Positions 1 to 9,100 of a DNA stretch of 44,623 bases are shown one piece after another. The position numbers and the translations under genes were made by a program. This DNA is from Clostridia bacterium (GTDB taxonomy: Bacteria; Bacillota; Clostridia; Oscillospirales; Acutalibacteraceae), in contig JAFUHX010000007.1 of the NCBI GenBank assembly GCA_017474045.1, forward strand, positions 1-44,623, in the 5' to 3' direction. The notes beneath the pieces were generated by a model, which was not told where the DNA came from, did no database searches, and worked only from the letters and a program-made list of their open reading frames with translations. Position 1 is the first letter of the stretch; every line of letters starts with the position of its first letter.

Positions 1-530
1 ACTATTTCCACTACGGTTTTTAGAGCAAAAAAATCACCCGTAGTCAACGCAGACTTTGTCTGCGCTTTTGACGAAGGTTTGATTTTTTTGCGAACGTCAG
101 CAAAAGTTCTTTTGTTACTTTTCTTCAAAGAAAAGTAATGCCGTCCGCAAGGACAGACGTACAGTTTACCTCTACGGCAGTCTTTTATGTAAAACAAAAA
201 GATAAGGTTCTACCCAAAAACATAGAGATGAGAGGGGACTCTCCCCCCCTTTTGTCTTGAAAGCTAATTGCTTTAAAGACATTTCCCCCCAGGGGAATTT
301 TCTCCAAAGAAAAGTAATGCCGGTGGCATAGCCACACTACTCCCGTTTAAGACTGCGGACAAAATTTTCAGCGTTGCCGAGCAAAAGCGGTCGCAAGGCG
401 ACACCAATGGCCGCTTTAGACTGCGGAGAAAATTTTTAGCGTTGCCGAGCCGCAATGTGAAAGCTACACCGCAAGCAAGGAAAAACACGCGGTTGCCTCT
501 ACGGCAGTTTTTTATGTAAAGCAAAAAAAC
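1..530. repeat. Repeat-rich intergenic region, no gene
   Basis: I see no credible gene here. Several segments occur twice with small changes: CAAAGAAAAGTAATGCCG near 126 and 305; a ~36-bp block at 346-382 and again at 415-450, each containing GACTGCGGA and ending GCGTTGCCGAGC; and a ~32-bp block with CCTCTACGGCAG at 169-200 and again at 496-527. The first carries a self-complementary TTACTTTTC/GAAAAGTAA hairpin at about 115-138. This looks like debris of a dispersed intergenic repeat family. The 83-codon minus-strand frame inside it is made of the repeats and has no coding character. Confidence 0.6.
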
Positions 531-558
531 AAAGCTCAGACATTTCTGCCTGAGCTTT
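523..558 (-). terminator. Rho-independent terminator after lysC
   Basis: On the minus strand an 8-bp stem AAGCTCAG/CTGAGCTT (550-557 with 532-539) is followed by TGTTTTTTTG. It lies 16 nt past the lysC stop, so it should end the hom-lysC transcript. Confidence 0.85.
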
Positions 559-573
559 ATCGCTTTTTAAAAA

Positions 574-1776
574 TTAACCGAAGAATGCTTTGTGAACAGC
601 GGCAACAGCCTTGTCAGCAAGCTCTTTTTCAATAAGAACAGAAATGGTAATTTCGCTGGTAGAAATCATTGAAATGTTGATTCCTGCTTCATAAAGAGCA
701 CCAAACATTTTTGAAGCTGTTCCTGAATGTGACTGCATTCCTGCACCGACGATTGAAATTTTGGCAACGCTTGTGTCGCTGGAAACAACAGCACCTTCAA
801 GACCGAAAAGATCTTCAAGAATTTCAACTGCTTCAGCAGCGTGACTGCTTGCGCAGGTGAATGAAATATCCTTTGTTCCGTCGCGGCCAACAGACTGAAG
901 AATTACGTCGATGTTGATTTTCTTTGCGGCAAGCTTTGAGAACATTTTAAAAGCATTACCGGGAATATCTTTCATTCCCACAACTGAAATTCTGGCAACA
1001 TCTGTGTCTTTAGTTACGCCTCTGATTAACATTTTCTCCATTTTAGCAACCTCCCTAACGATTGTTCCGGGTTCTTTAACAAGACTTGAAAGAACCTCAA
1101 GTTCTACACTGTATTTTTTAGCCATTTCAACAGAACGGTTGTTGAGCACCTGTGCGCCGAGTGTGGCAAGTTCAAGCATTTCGTCATAAGTAATGTCTGA
1201 AAGCTTCTGAGCGTTTTCAATTTTTCTCGGGTCTGCGGTGTAAACGCCTGTAACATCTGTGAAAATCTGGCAGCGGTCTGCGTGAAGTGCAGCAGCAATG
1301 GCAACAGCACTTGTGTCGCTTCCGCCTCTTCCGAGAGTGGTCAGGTCGTCAGATTTGTTAACGCCCTGGAAGCCGGCAACGATAATAATTTTCTTTTTGT
1401 CCAGCTCACTCTGAAGTCTTTCGGTTTTAATGTTTTCAATTCTTGCTGAGCCATAGGCTTTGTTTGTGTTAAAGCCGGCCTGCCAACCGAGAAGAGAAAC
1501 AACGGGGTAGCCTAACTTTTCAATAGCCATGGCAAGAAGTGAAATTGAAATCTGCTCACCTGCGGTAAGAAGCATATCCATTTCTCTTTTTGAAGCCTTG
1601 GGGTTAATTTCGTTTGCTTTTTCGATAAGGTCGTCCGTTGTGTCACCCTGAGCAGAAACAACAACAATAACATCGTTGCCTTCTTTATATGTGTCTGTTA
1701 CGATTTTTGCAACATTCATAACTCTTTGAGCGTTTGCAACGGAAGATCCACCGAATTTTTGAACGATAAGTGACAT
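574..1776 (-). CDS. lysC: Aspartate kinase
   Basis: Phosphorylates aspartate to aspartyl-4-phosphate, the first committed step toward lysine, threonine, methionine and diaminopimelate. The 400-residue length fits a monofunctional clostridial/Bacillus-type aspartokinase. The N-terminal kinase signature KFGGSS is at residues 7-12 and GRGGSDT lies near residue 150. The last ~140 residues form two ACT domains, expected to bind a feedback amino acid; which one cannot be read from sequence. The ATG is preceded by AGGAGG at good spacing. It is 43 nt downstream of hom on the same strand and followed by a terminator, so it is the second gene of a hom-lysC operon. Confidence 0.96.
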   Translation of the reverse strand: MSLIVQKFGGSSVANAQRVMNVAKIVTDTYKEGNDVIVVVSAQGDTTDDLIEKANEINPKASKREMDMLLTAGEQISISLLAMAIEKLGYPVVSLLGWQAGFNTNKAYGSARIENIKTERLQSELDKKKIIIVAGFQGVNKSDDLTTLGRGGSDTSAVAIAAALHADRCQIFTDVTGVYTADPRKIENAQKLSDITYDEMLELATLGAQVLNNRSVEMAKKYSVELEVLSSLVKEPGTIVREVAKMEKMLIRGVTKDTDVARISVVGMKDIPGNAFKMFSKLAAKKINIDVILQSVGRDGTKDISFTCASSHAAEAVEILEDLFGLEGAVVSSDTSVAKISIVGAGMQSHSGTASKMFGALYEAGINISMISTSEITISVLIEKELADKAVAAVHKAFFG

Positions 1777-1819
1777 AAATGGTCCTCCTTTATGAAAACG
1801 GAAAAATCCGCTTTTAATT

Positions 1820-3040
1820 TTAATAGTCAGTAACTCTGATTACTGAAAGTGTTTCAAGATTTGATTTTTCAAGCTTTGAAAGAAGCTCTTTTTCTTTTCC
1901 TTCTTCTGTGATGAAAGCAACCTCACCGTCGGACCAGAGAATGTTTGAGGCTCCGAAGGCTTCAAGGGCAATTTTGTGAACTGCGGCTTTGTCTGCGGCC
2001 TTTGCTCTTATGAAAAGCGCTGTTGAAGCTTCTTTGTAGTCTGCAACAAAATCTTTCTTTTCCTGACCCCAGCCAAAGAATTTTCGTTTTTCGCTGTTTG
2101 AAGCGCAGTCGATAATGTCTCCCACAACGGCGCTGGCTGTGGCAAGCTTTCCTGCTCCCTTGCCATACATGAGAACATCGCCGGTCATGTCGCCTCTCAC
2201 AAGGCAGGCGTTATAAACTCCGTTAACTCCTGCGAGCATGCTGTCTTTTGAAACGAGGGCAGGTGAAACCATAATGTTGATTTTTCCGCTGTCGAGCAAT
2301 TTTGTTCTGGCAAGAAGCTTGATAACATAGCCCATTTCGCCGGCTGACTGAACATCGTCAAGGGTAATTTTGGTAATTCCTTCGGTATAAACACCGTCGG
2401 GATAAACGTGGCTTCCGAAGGCGAGCGAGGCAAGAATACAGATTTTTCGGCAAGCGTCGTGACCTTCAATGTCAGCTGTGGGGTCTTTTTCGGCGTAGCC
2501 GTTATCCTGAGCCAGCTTGAGAGCATCGGGAAAGCTCATTTTATCTACTATCATTTTATTTAAAATGAAGTTGGTGGTTCCGTTGAGAATTCCGGCTATT
2601 TCATAAATTTTGTTTCCTGCAAGGCAACGGCTGATAGGACGGATAATAGGAATACCGCCTCCGACGCTGGCTTCAAACATGAAATTGACACCTTTTTCTC
2701 TTGCAACAGAAAGAAGCTCAAAGCCTTTTTTGGCAACAAGCTCTTTGTTTGAGGTAACAACGTGCTTGCCTTTTTCAAGACATTTTGAAACAAAGTCATA
2801 AGCCGGATTAATTCCGCCCATGGTTTCAACAACAACAGAAATTTCGTCGTCGTTTAAAATTTCTTCGAAATTTTTTGTCATGTATTTTTCAAAGGGGTTG
2901 TTTTCAAAATCTCTGATGTCAAGAATTTTTTTGAGCTTGAGTTCAACATTGCTGTTTTCTTTGATGGAAGCGGCGTTCTTTTCAAGAACTTCGGCAACAC
3001 CTGAGCCGACTACACCAAAGCCTAAAATTGCAACATACAT
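1820..3040 (-). CDS. hom: Homoserine dehydrogenase
   Basis: Reduces aspartate semialdehyde to homoserine with NAD(P)H, the branch point to threonine and methionine. The protein starts MYVAILGFGVVGSGVAEVL, a Rossmann nucleotide-binding motif. The catalytic core contains EASVGGGIPIIRP, and the last ~80 residues look like an ACT regulatory domain, for 406 aa in all. I placed the start at the ATG at 3040. The in-frame GTG at 3049 lies inside the ribosome-binding site GAGGTG and would add three implausible residues. lysC follows in the same operon. No threonine synthase or homoserine kinase is nearby. Confidence 0.95.
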   Translation of the reverse strand: MYVAILGFGVVGSGVAEVLEKNAASIKENSNVELKLKKILDIRDFENNPFEKYMTKNFEEILNDDEISVVVETMGGINPAYDFVSKCLEKGKHVVTSNKELVAKKGFELLSVAREKGVNFMFEASVGGGIPIIRPISRCLAGNKIYEIAGILNGTTNFILNKMIVDKMSFPDALKLAQDNGYAEKDPTADIEGHDACRKICILASLAFGSHVYPDGVYTEGITKITLDDVQSAGEMGYVIKLLARTKLLDSGKINIMVSPALVSKDSMLAGVNGVYNACLVRGDMTGDVLMYGKGAGKLATASAVVGDIIDCASNSEKRKFFGWGQEKKDFVADYKEASTALFIRAKAADKAAVHKIALEAFGASNILWSDGEVAFITEEGKEKELLSKLEKSNLETLSVIRVTDY

Positions 3041-3081
3041 TTTCTGCACCTCTTTTTATATATAATAAGGTTATTATAAAC

Positions 3082-3109
3082 ACTTTAGTATATTATCACA
3101 TTTTGTCAA
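3082..3109 (-). promoter_or_regulatory. Possible SigA promoter for hom-lysC
   Basis: On the minus strand TTGACA is followed after 16 nt by TAAAGT. The -35 is perfect but the -10 matches only 4 of 6; a shifted -10 TAATAT is also possible with a different -35. It is about 40 nt upstream of the hom start. Confidence 0.4.
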
Positions 3110-3143
3110 CAATTTAAAGCAAAAAAATCAAAAAATATTTATT

Positions 3144-3172
3144 TTGTTAAATCCATTGATTTTATTTATAAT
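3144..3172 (+). promoter_or_regulatory. SigA-type promoter for the YtvI-like permease
   Basis: TTGTTA, 17-nt spacer, TATAAT. It lies about 50 nt upstream of the start at 3224, in the divergent spacer shared with hom. Confidence 0.65.
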
Positions 3173-3223
3173 ATGGGTTAGTATAATATAGAAATATAAC
3201 AAAAAAAGAGGGAGGAAAAGAAT

Positions 3224-4423
3224 TTGAATGTTGTTGAAAAAAGGCGAAAAGCCATAATAAATACTGTCTATTTTTCAATTTTTGTTGCTTTGGGCTTTTT
3301 GTTTTTCAGATATGCCTTCGGCGTGTGTATGCCGCTGATTATTGCTTTTTTTGTTGCCGCAATTCTTCAAAAACCGAAAAACTATCTCAGTAAAAAAACT
3401 TTTTTAAAAGAAGGCTTAGCTTCAACCCTTTGTGTTTTTGCGGCGCTTTTTATTTTTCTTTCTTTAATTGCGCTTATCGGTGTCAGAATTGTTGACGAAA
3501 TTAAAGGCTTTATTGACTATGTTTCCATTCAGCTTCGCGATATAGACGGAATAATCGATAATATTGAAGCGTGGCTTCTTAATATTATTGCTTCTTTTCC
3601 TTCTTTTATCAAAGATACTCTTTCTGAAAACACTTCAGAGCTGTTTTCAAAGCTTCGGGAAATAATTGCCGGAAAAGACACCGAAACTGTCAGCCATGTA
3701 ACTGAAGGAATCGGAAATAAATTTCAGCTCTCCTGGCTTTCAGGGCCTTTAAGCGGAGTGATTTCAACAGCAAGGCAGGTTCCTTCTTTCCTGATTGCCT
3801 TTGTTGTAACAATCGTTGCAAGCTGTTTTATGACGAAGGAATATCCCAAAATGATTGAGTTCTTTGTCTGTCAGATTCCTGAAAGCAAGAGAAAAGACTT
3901 TTCAAGAGGAACGGTTCTTCTGAAAGATTCTCTTTCAAAGATGATAAAGGCATATCTTCTGATTATTCTTGTTACCTTCGCTGAAATGAGTCTGGGTCTG
4001 ACAGCGCTGAAGCTTATCGGGATTTTTGAATCAAACTATATTGTAATCATTGCCCTGATAACTGCTATTGTTGATATTATTCCCATTTTAGGAACGGGAA
4101 CTATTCTTCTGCCTTGGGCAGTTTATTCTCTCATTGTGGGAGATATCGGAATGAGTGTGGGTCTTCTTGTGATTTACGCGGTTATTTCTGTTGTAAGGCA
4201 GGTTATTGAACCTAAGCTTGTTGCCGGACAGCTGGGACTTTCCCCTGTTGTAACAATCTCTGCTCTTTATCTCGGTCTGAGATTCTTCGGCGTTTTGGGA
4301 ATGTTTGTTTGTCCTATTGCAATAATTATGCTGAAGCTTCTCAATGACGAAGGAATAATTAAAATTTGGAAATCTCCGAAAAAAGAGAAAGAAGAATCCG
4401 CTGAAAAGGAAGAAAAAGAATAA
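3224..4423 (+). CDS. AI-2E family transporter, YtvI-like membrane protein
   Basis: A 399-residue integral membrane protein of the AI-2E exporter (PF01594-type) family. N-terminal TM helices cover about residues 12-45 and 60-85. A ~100-residue soluble insert (about 90-180) follows, then a C-terminal cluster of helices with DIIPILGTG and a VIEPKLVAGQLGLSP segment typical of the family. The tail is a charged KKEKEE-rich stretch. In endospore formers the closest described group is YtvI, a sporulation membrane protein, but the substrate is unknown. Translation appears to start at TTG (3224), eight bases after GGAGG; no in-frame ATG fits better. It is a single gene between its own promoter and a shared terminator. 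Confidence 0.85.
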   Translation: MNVVEKRRKAIINTVYFSIFVALGFLFFRYAFGVCMPLIIAFFVAAILQKPKNYLSKKTFLKEGLASTLCVFAALFIFLSLIALIGVRIVDEIKGFIDYVSIQLRDIDGIIDNIEAWLLNIIASFPSFIKDTLSENTSELFSKLREIIAGKDTETVSHVTEGIGNKFQLSWLSGPLSGVISTARQVPSFLIAFVVTIVASCFMTKEYPKMIEFFVCQIPESKRKDFSRGTVLLKDSLSKMIKAYLLIILVTFAEMSLGLTALKLIGIFESNYIVIIALITAIVDIIPILGTGTILLPWAVYSLIVGDIGMSVGLLVIYAVISVVRQVIEPKLVAGQLGLSPVVTISALYLGLRFFGVLGMFVCPIAIIMLKLLNDEGIIKIWKSPKKEKEESAEKEEKE

Positions 4424-4438
4424 TTCAAAACCGAATAT

Positions 4439-4480
4439 AAAAAGCAGCTGCAGAAAACATTTTTTCTACAGCTGCTTTTC
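4439..4480. terminator. Bidirectional terminator between convergent genes
   Basis: A 10-bp perfect stem AAAGCAGCTG/CAGCTGCTTT (4441-4450 with 4469-4478) carries short T runs on either strand. It separates the permease gene (plus) from the MATE gene (minus). Confidence 0.8.
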
Positions 4481-4559
4481 AGGTTTCAAGGGGCAGGTAT
4501 AAATCCTGCAGAAACTCTTTGCTTTTTTTAATGAGGTATTCGCTTTTTTTGAAATAAAA

Positions 4560-5921
4560 TTATTTATCTTCTTCAATCTTTAAAATAATGTTTTTGTAAA
4601 CTTTGGCAAAGAAGAAAGAAGATGTTATTGCGGAAGCAACTTCGGCAATGGGGAAGGCAAGCCAGACGTTGTTAACGTTACCTGTTAACGAAAGAAGATA
4701 AGCGGCAGGAATGAGAACAACAAGCTGACGGGCTATTGAGGTAAACATTGAATAGTGGCTTTTTCCGAGAGCCTGAAAAACTGAGCCTATGCAGATGCAG
4801 AAGCCTGCCACGGGGAAAGAAAGACTTATTGAGCGAAGGGCGGGAACGCCGATTGAAAGCATGTTTTCTGAAGCCTCGAAAAGCTGAAGCATTGTTTCGG
4901 GTATAATCCACATAAGCGCCATTCCTAAAGTCATGATAACGCAGGCCATGGTAACGCTGATTTTAACAGCTTTAATCATTCGGTCTTTTTTCTTTGCTCC
5001 GTAGTTGAAGGCAACAATGGGAATAACACCGTTGTTAAGCCCGAATACCGGCATAAAGACAAAGCTTTGAAGCTTGAAATAAACTCCGAATACTGCGGCG
5101 GCAGTTTCAGTGAAGGAAAGAAGAATCTTGTTCATAAGATAGGTCATAAGAGAGCCGATTCCCACCATAACGATTGAGGGAACACCGATTTTATAAATTT
5201 CACCGATGATATCTTTGTCGGGCTTGAATTTTTTGAAAGAAACATGAATTTCTTTGTTGAATTTTTTGTTGAGAATGAGTCCTATGATGAAGGCAACTAT
5301 CTGTCCGAGAACTGTTGCAACGGCAGCACCCTTAGCTTCAAGTCGTGGAAACGGTCCGACGCCAAGAATGAAAAGCGGGTCGAAAATTATGTTGATTATT
5401 GCGCCTGAAAGCTGAGTTACCATTGAAAGAGTTGTTTTTCCCGTTGCCTGCATAAGTCTTTCAACGGTCACCTGGCCGAAAACGCCGAAAGAAAGAGCGC
5501 AGCAAACCGAAAGATAATCAACACCATAGCTGAAAATGGGTGAAGAAGTGTCAACCTGAGTGGTGAAAAACGGCTTCACGGCAAAAAGACCGACAAAAAG
5601 AAAGAGAACAGAGCTTAAAGCGGCAAGAAAAAGACCGTTTGAAGCAACCTTGTTTACCTTTTCAAAATTTCTTGCTCCCAGATTCCTTGAAAGAAGGGCA
5701 TTAATACCCACGCCGGTTCCGGTAGCAACACCGATCATAAGGTTCTGAACAGGGAAGGCGAGAGAAACAGCAGTTAATGCGTCTTCGCTGACCTTGGCAA
5801 CCCAAATGCTGTCAATAATATTATAAAGTGCCTGAACAAGCATTGAAAGCATCATGGGAAGAGACATTGTTAAAATGAGTTTTCCTATAGGCATAACGCC
5901 CATTTTGTTTTCTTGTTTCAT
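4560..5921 (-). CDS. MATE family efflux transporter
   Basis: A 453-residue, roughly 12-TM multidrug and toxic compound extrusion protein, expected to use a Na+ or H+ gradient to export organic cations or other small molecules. Visible features are the N-terminal PIGKLILTMSLPMMLSMLVQALYNIID segment region (start of TM1), a motif RLMQATGKTTLSM in the first half, and the pseudo-symmetric second half with NNGVIPIVAFNYGA and a QALGKSHYSM segment. These match the clostridial NorM/DinF-like branch. The ATG has an AGGAG site nine bases upstream. It is transcribed alone from a promoter at 5954-5983. The substrate cannot be predicted. Confidence 0.93.
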   Translation of the reverse strand: MKQENKMGVMPIGKLILTMSLPMMLSMLVQALYNIIDSIWVAKVSEDALTAVSLAFPVQNLMIGVATGTGVGINALLSRNLGARNFEKVNKVASNGLFLAALSSVLFLFVGLFAVKPFFTTQVDTSSPIFSYGVDYLSVCCALSFGVFGQVTVERLMQATGKTTLSMVTQLSGAIINIIFDPLFILGVGPFPRLEAKGAAVATVLGQIVAFIIGLILNKKFNKEIHVSFKKFKPDKDIIGEIYKIGVPSIVMVGIGSLMTYLMNKILLSFTETAAAVFGVYFKLQSFVFMPVFGLNNGVIPIVAFNYGAKKKDRMIKAVKISVTMACVIMTLGMALMWIIPETMLQLFEASENMLSIGVPALRSISLSFPVAGFCICIGSVFQALGKSHYSMFTSIARQLVVLIPAAYLLSLTGNVNNVWLAFPIAEVASAITSSFFFAKVYKNIILKIEEDK

Positions 5922-5953
5922 TTTGAACTCCTTTGCTTGAAAATTACTCAGAA

Positions 5954-5983
5954 ATTATAGCATTATAATGTGTGATATTTCAA
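5954..5983 (-). promoter_or_regulatory. SigA-type promoter for the MATE gene
   Basis: Minus strand TTGAAA, 18-nt spacer, TATAAT, about 35 nt upstream of the start codon. The rest of 5984-6121 shows no other feature I can name. Confidence 0.65.
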
Positions 5984-6121
5984 TAAAAATATTATAGATT
6001 TTAAACATAAACAGACAAACAGTTTTGTGCAAATTTTCCGAGGTGCCTTGGTCAAAATCAATAAATAAGGCAGTTATATATTGTATCGTTTCAACAAAAT
6101 CATTTTTTAAAAATTTTTTTG

Positions 6122-6150
6122 TTTAAAACGCAGGTGTTTTATGTTATAAT
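6122..6150 (+). promoter_or_regulatory. Probable promoter for the metallophosphoesterase
   Basis: TTTAAA, 17-nt spacer, TATAAT. The -10 is perfect and the -35 weak. The ribosome-binding site AGGAGGA follows directly before the start at 6187. Confidence 0.6.
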
Positions 6151-6186
6151 ATCTGCGCTAAAAAATGTTTTTTAGGAGGAACGTTT

Positions 6187-9100
6187 ATGAAGAAATTCAA
6201 AAAACTTCTTGCCGTGGCGCTTGCAGTCTTAATGGTTCTGAGCGTTGCGCCGATGTCAACCTTTGCTGAAATGGGCAAGGAAAGAATAGTTGCCTCTCTT
6301 CCTTTTGTTTCTATTTCAGACACACACTATTATCCTGAAAGTCTTATGGGTAAAGACGAAAACGGAAACGACAACGCTGCCTGGCTTGAACACATGGCTC
6401 TCAGCGCTAAAATGTTTCCTGAGTCTGACGCTATAATAAGAACTGCTCTTGACACAATTTCTGAAAGAGCAAAAGAAAACGGAGCAAAATATGTTCTTGT
6501 TCCCGGCGACCTTACAAAAGACAGCGAATATGAAGCTCACGTTGGACTTGCTAAAATTTTTGAAGAATACGAAGAAAAATTCGGTCTTGAGTTTATTGTT
6601 ATCAACGGTAACCACGACATAAACACAACAAAGGCAGACACCTTTGTTAACGGCAAAAAAGAAATGGCAAGAGCCATTACACCGGCTGAATTCCCTGAGG
6701 TTTATAAAAATCTCGGCTACGACCTTGCTATTGACCGTTTTGCATATCCCGAAAACGGAGAAGAGGTTCTCAACGCTCTTTCTTATGTTGTTGACCTTGA
6801 CGAAAACTTCCGACTTATAGTTGTTGACAGCAACAACTATTCCTTTGGCGAGCCTCAGAAGGATATTACAAACGGAACTGTTTCCGAAGAGTTTATGCAA
6901 TGGGTTAAAAAATGGGCTGATGACGCAACGGCTAACGGCAAAGAGCCTTTTGTTATGATTCACCACAGCCTTGCAGCTCACATGGAAACTGAGCCTTCAA
7001 TTTCCTTTGCCTTTGTTCTTGATGACTATATGGATGTTGCTGAAGCGTTTGCTTCCTGGGGAATCAACTATGCTTTCACAGGTCACCTTCACACAAACGA
7101 CATTGCAGTAACCGTTAACGACGACGGCGAAGCAATTTATGACCTTGAAACCGCTTCTGTAACAAGCTATCCTAACACCTACAGAGAAAACACAATCAGC
7201 CTCAAGGCAAACGGCGAATCTGTTATGTCAACCTTTACTGTTGATTTTGACGACAGAGCTCAGTTTACATACGACGGTGTTACCTATGACAAAAACAGCT
7301 ATAAATATCATGCCTTTGACCGCGCTTACGGCGGCGTTATGACCGAAGACGGAAAGGCAAGCACCGACGCCTTCCTTATGGCAATTGTTAAGTCTTATTT
7401 AGGACCCATTCTTAAAGATATTAAGGCTCAGGGCGGAATTCTTCCCTATCTTAAAACACTTAATATTGACCTTGAAAAAATAATTTCAGATTTTCTTGCA
7501 CCCTATATTGGTGACGGAATAAAAATCGGCTCTTATAAAGTTTTCTCAACCGATAACATTATGTGGTTTGTTGAAGACCTTCTTCAGCAGGTAGCCGACC
7601 TTTATGTTGAAAATCCCGAAGCCCTCTATGAAATTCTTTCAAAGGCAATTACTGAACTGACCGCTTTTGAGATTTCAGAAGTTCCTTGCACCAAGTTTAT
7701 TGAGTCTCTTGGCTTCGGCGATCCTTCAAAGCCCGGAACATTAGGCGATGCAGTTCTTTCTGTTCTCGCTTATTGGACCACCGGTGACGAAGATATTTCA
7801 GACGATGCTTTCATGCAGGACGCTCTTGATAAATTTGAAAACGGAAACACTGTTAAAGATTTCTTCTATCTTTTAGTCGATATTCTTCTTGAAGATATTG
7901 TTGAAGACGGAATTCTTGCAAAGCTTGAAATCAGAGTTGATAAGCTTCTGGGCGACGATCAGCTCCAAAGCAAAATGGGCGAAGGAATCAATTATCTTAT
8001 CAGCTATGTTCTCCGTGATGATTTTACCTACATGAATCTTGTCAACATCATTTTTGCTCTTGAAATTCTTCCTTACACAAGTATTTATGATGCTCTCGAC
8101 CAGCTTCTTATGAAAAAATACCTCACAGACAGCCAGTTTGAATCATTGGGTATTTTTATAGCTTATGTTCTCAGAGATTTCACCACCGATGAAAATCCCA
8201 TTTTCCTCGGTGACAGCGATGTCAGCTATACATCAGAAACCGTTGAGGTTGAAGCAACACAGAAAAACTACCGTCTTCCCACCATGGTCAGCGTAACAAT
8301 GGGCGAAGACAGCGAAACAGAGGCTTTTGTTAACTGGTTCTCAAAATCAACACTTGAAGCAACCGACATTGAAATTTATAAAGCAGATTCAGAGCCTGAT
8401 TTCAAGGGCGTTGCCACAACCGAAGCTGATTTTGAAATCGAAACCGAGTCTAAAATTGTTGAAAGACAGTTCCCCGGAATTGATATCGGTATTGCCGGAA
8501 TTCTTTGGTATAAATTTGATATGGCTCAGCATACAGTCACTCTTTCAGACCTTGAGCCCGGTGCAACCTATTATTACAGAGTGGGTAACGCTGAATACGG
8601 CTGGTGGAGCGAAACAGGAAAAATAACAACTGCTGATGGCGGTGATGATGTTACCTTCTTCCACATGACTGACCCTCAGTCACAAAACGTAAGACAATAT
8701 GACAGAGCATGGGCAAAGGTTCTTGAAACGGCCTTTGAAACCTATCCTGATGCAGATTTCATTCTTAACACAGGCGACCTTGTTGACCACGGCGATAACA
8801 ACAAGCTCTGGCAATATATGTTTGACTGCGGCTCAGAGCAGATTATGAACACCTTTATGATGCCTGTAACCGGTAACCATGAGGGCTACGGCACTAACGC
8901 CACAGCAAACTATTTTGTTCTTCCGGGAATGCCCGAGCAGGACACAGCAACCGGTGTTTACTATTCATTTGACTATAACAACGTTCACATCGCTGTTCTT
9001 AACACAGAAGCTCTCAATGAAGACGAAAGCCTTTCAGATGAACAGATTCAGTGGCTTAAAAAAGACATGGCTGCCAGCGATGCACAGTGGAAATTCGTTG

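Noticed and set aside
273-524. 83-codon minus-strand open frame
   Set aside because: Composed of the local repeats, no ribosome-binding site, no family resemblance.
3041-3049. GTG start for hom (and similarly for rplO, adk and the KOW gene)
   Set aside because: The GTG lies within or right next to the Shine-Dalgarno sequence; a well-spaced ATG follows and matches family N-termini.
6316-6981. 221-codon minus-strand frame
   Set aside because: Lies wholly antisense to the first metallophosphoesterase domain, whose motifs are unmistakable; a shadow of biased codon use.
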